Shown in pieces: positions 63,935 to 64,000 of a stretch of DNA of 64,000 nt. The notes beneath the pieces are model-generated. The model had not been told where the DNA came from. It did not search any database and worked only from the letters and a program-made list of their open reading frames with translations. Each line of letters begins with the position of its first letter. Position 1 is the stretch's first letter. The DNA comes from Streptomyces sp. MMG1121 (GTDB lineage Bacteria; Actinomycetota; Actinomycetes; Streptomycetales; Streptomycetaceae): the NCBI RefSeq assembly GCF_001280015.1, contig NZ_LGDV01000195.1, forward strand, positions 18,358 through 82,357. The letters run 5' to 3'. The position numbers and the translations under genes were made by a program.

Positions 63935-64000
63935 AGGGTGAGTACAAAGGAAGCGACCGTTCCTTGAGAACTCAACAGCGTGCCAAAAATCAACGCCAGA
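63935..64000 (+). other. 16S rRNA operon leader (5' end of rrn transcript), continues beyond window
   Basis: CTTGAGAACTCAACAGCGTG followed by CCAAAA and CAACGCCAGA is the conserved antitermination and processing leader found before 16S rRNA genes of Streptomyces. The mature 16S rRNA itself lies beyond position 64000. Confidence 0.8.

Noticed and set aside
63935..64000. Start of mature 16S rRNA within the window
   Set aside because: Only the conserved leader is visible; the mature 16S start lies beyond 64000.

Overview
The window is high-G+C actinobacterial chromosome, almost certainly Streptomyces. Codons end mostly in G or C, GTG starts are common, and several loci are Streptomyces hallmarks: smeA-sffA, rbpA, a conservon, a DasR-type operator in front of crr-ptsI, and mycothiol-dependent formaldehyde oxidation. 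From memory, the gene order around rbpA, ppm, smeA/sffA, crr and ptsI resembles the S. coelicolor core region near SCO1390-SCO1429, read in reverse. No CRISPR array, insertion sequence, prophage or tRNA was seen.

Layout. 1-8.5 kb: start of a secreted GH18 chitinase with DasR-like sites, an acyl-CoA dehydrogenase, a conserved unknown plus an APH-fold kinase, an Lrp/AsnC regulator, an amidohydrolase and polyprenol-phosphate mannosyltransferase with a long leader. 8.5-14.3 kb: FxsA, RbpA behind a sigma-R-type promoter, an MFS carrier, a glycerophosphodiesterase coupled to a YczE-like membrane protein, and a divergent MocR regulator. 14.3-18.6 kb: sporulation pair smeA-sffA, an ankyrin protein, a 19-residue ORF and a HEAT-repeat protein. 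18.8-22.9 kb: two GT4 glycosyltransferases and an SGNH hydrolase in an overlapping cassette, then a GntR regulator with a FadR-like operator. 22.9-30.1 kb: a three-gene SMC operon (kleisin-like, winged-helix, 1547-residue SMC ATPase) resembling MukFEB/Wadjet but with no nuclease gene beside it.

30.1-43.1 kb: a choline/glycine-betaine catabolic island. Seven tightly packed minus-strand genes encode a mycothiol-linked formaldehyde dehydrogenase, a dimethylglycine/sarcosine oxidoreductase with a folate domain, a truncated sarcosine oxidase-like protein, a Rieske oxygenase, an aldehyde dehydrogenase, a permease and a GMC oxidoreductase. Beside them lie an IclR regulator and a plus-strand unit of Rieske ferredoxin, a decapeptide-repeat ORF and a ferredoxin reductase. 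The same inverted repeat (two 10-bp arms, 18-bp spacer) precedes both transcription units, suggesting one regulator controls oxygenase and electron-transfer partners.

43.1-64 kb: a membrane protein; a conservon (histidine kinase, roadblock, DUF742, GTPase); glpF-glpK; a degenerate EAL/CBS/GGDEF protein; an Ltp2-like thiolase plus DUF35 pair under a perfect palindrome; a Nudix hydrolase; a GH31 glycosidase; acetoacetyl-CoA synthetase; a conserved unknown; and crr-ptsI. A 14-bp perfect DasR-type palindrome sits in the crr promoter spacer, 13 bp from the -35 box of a divergent promoter with rRNA-operon character. The window ends in the 16S rRNA leader.
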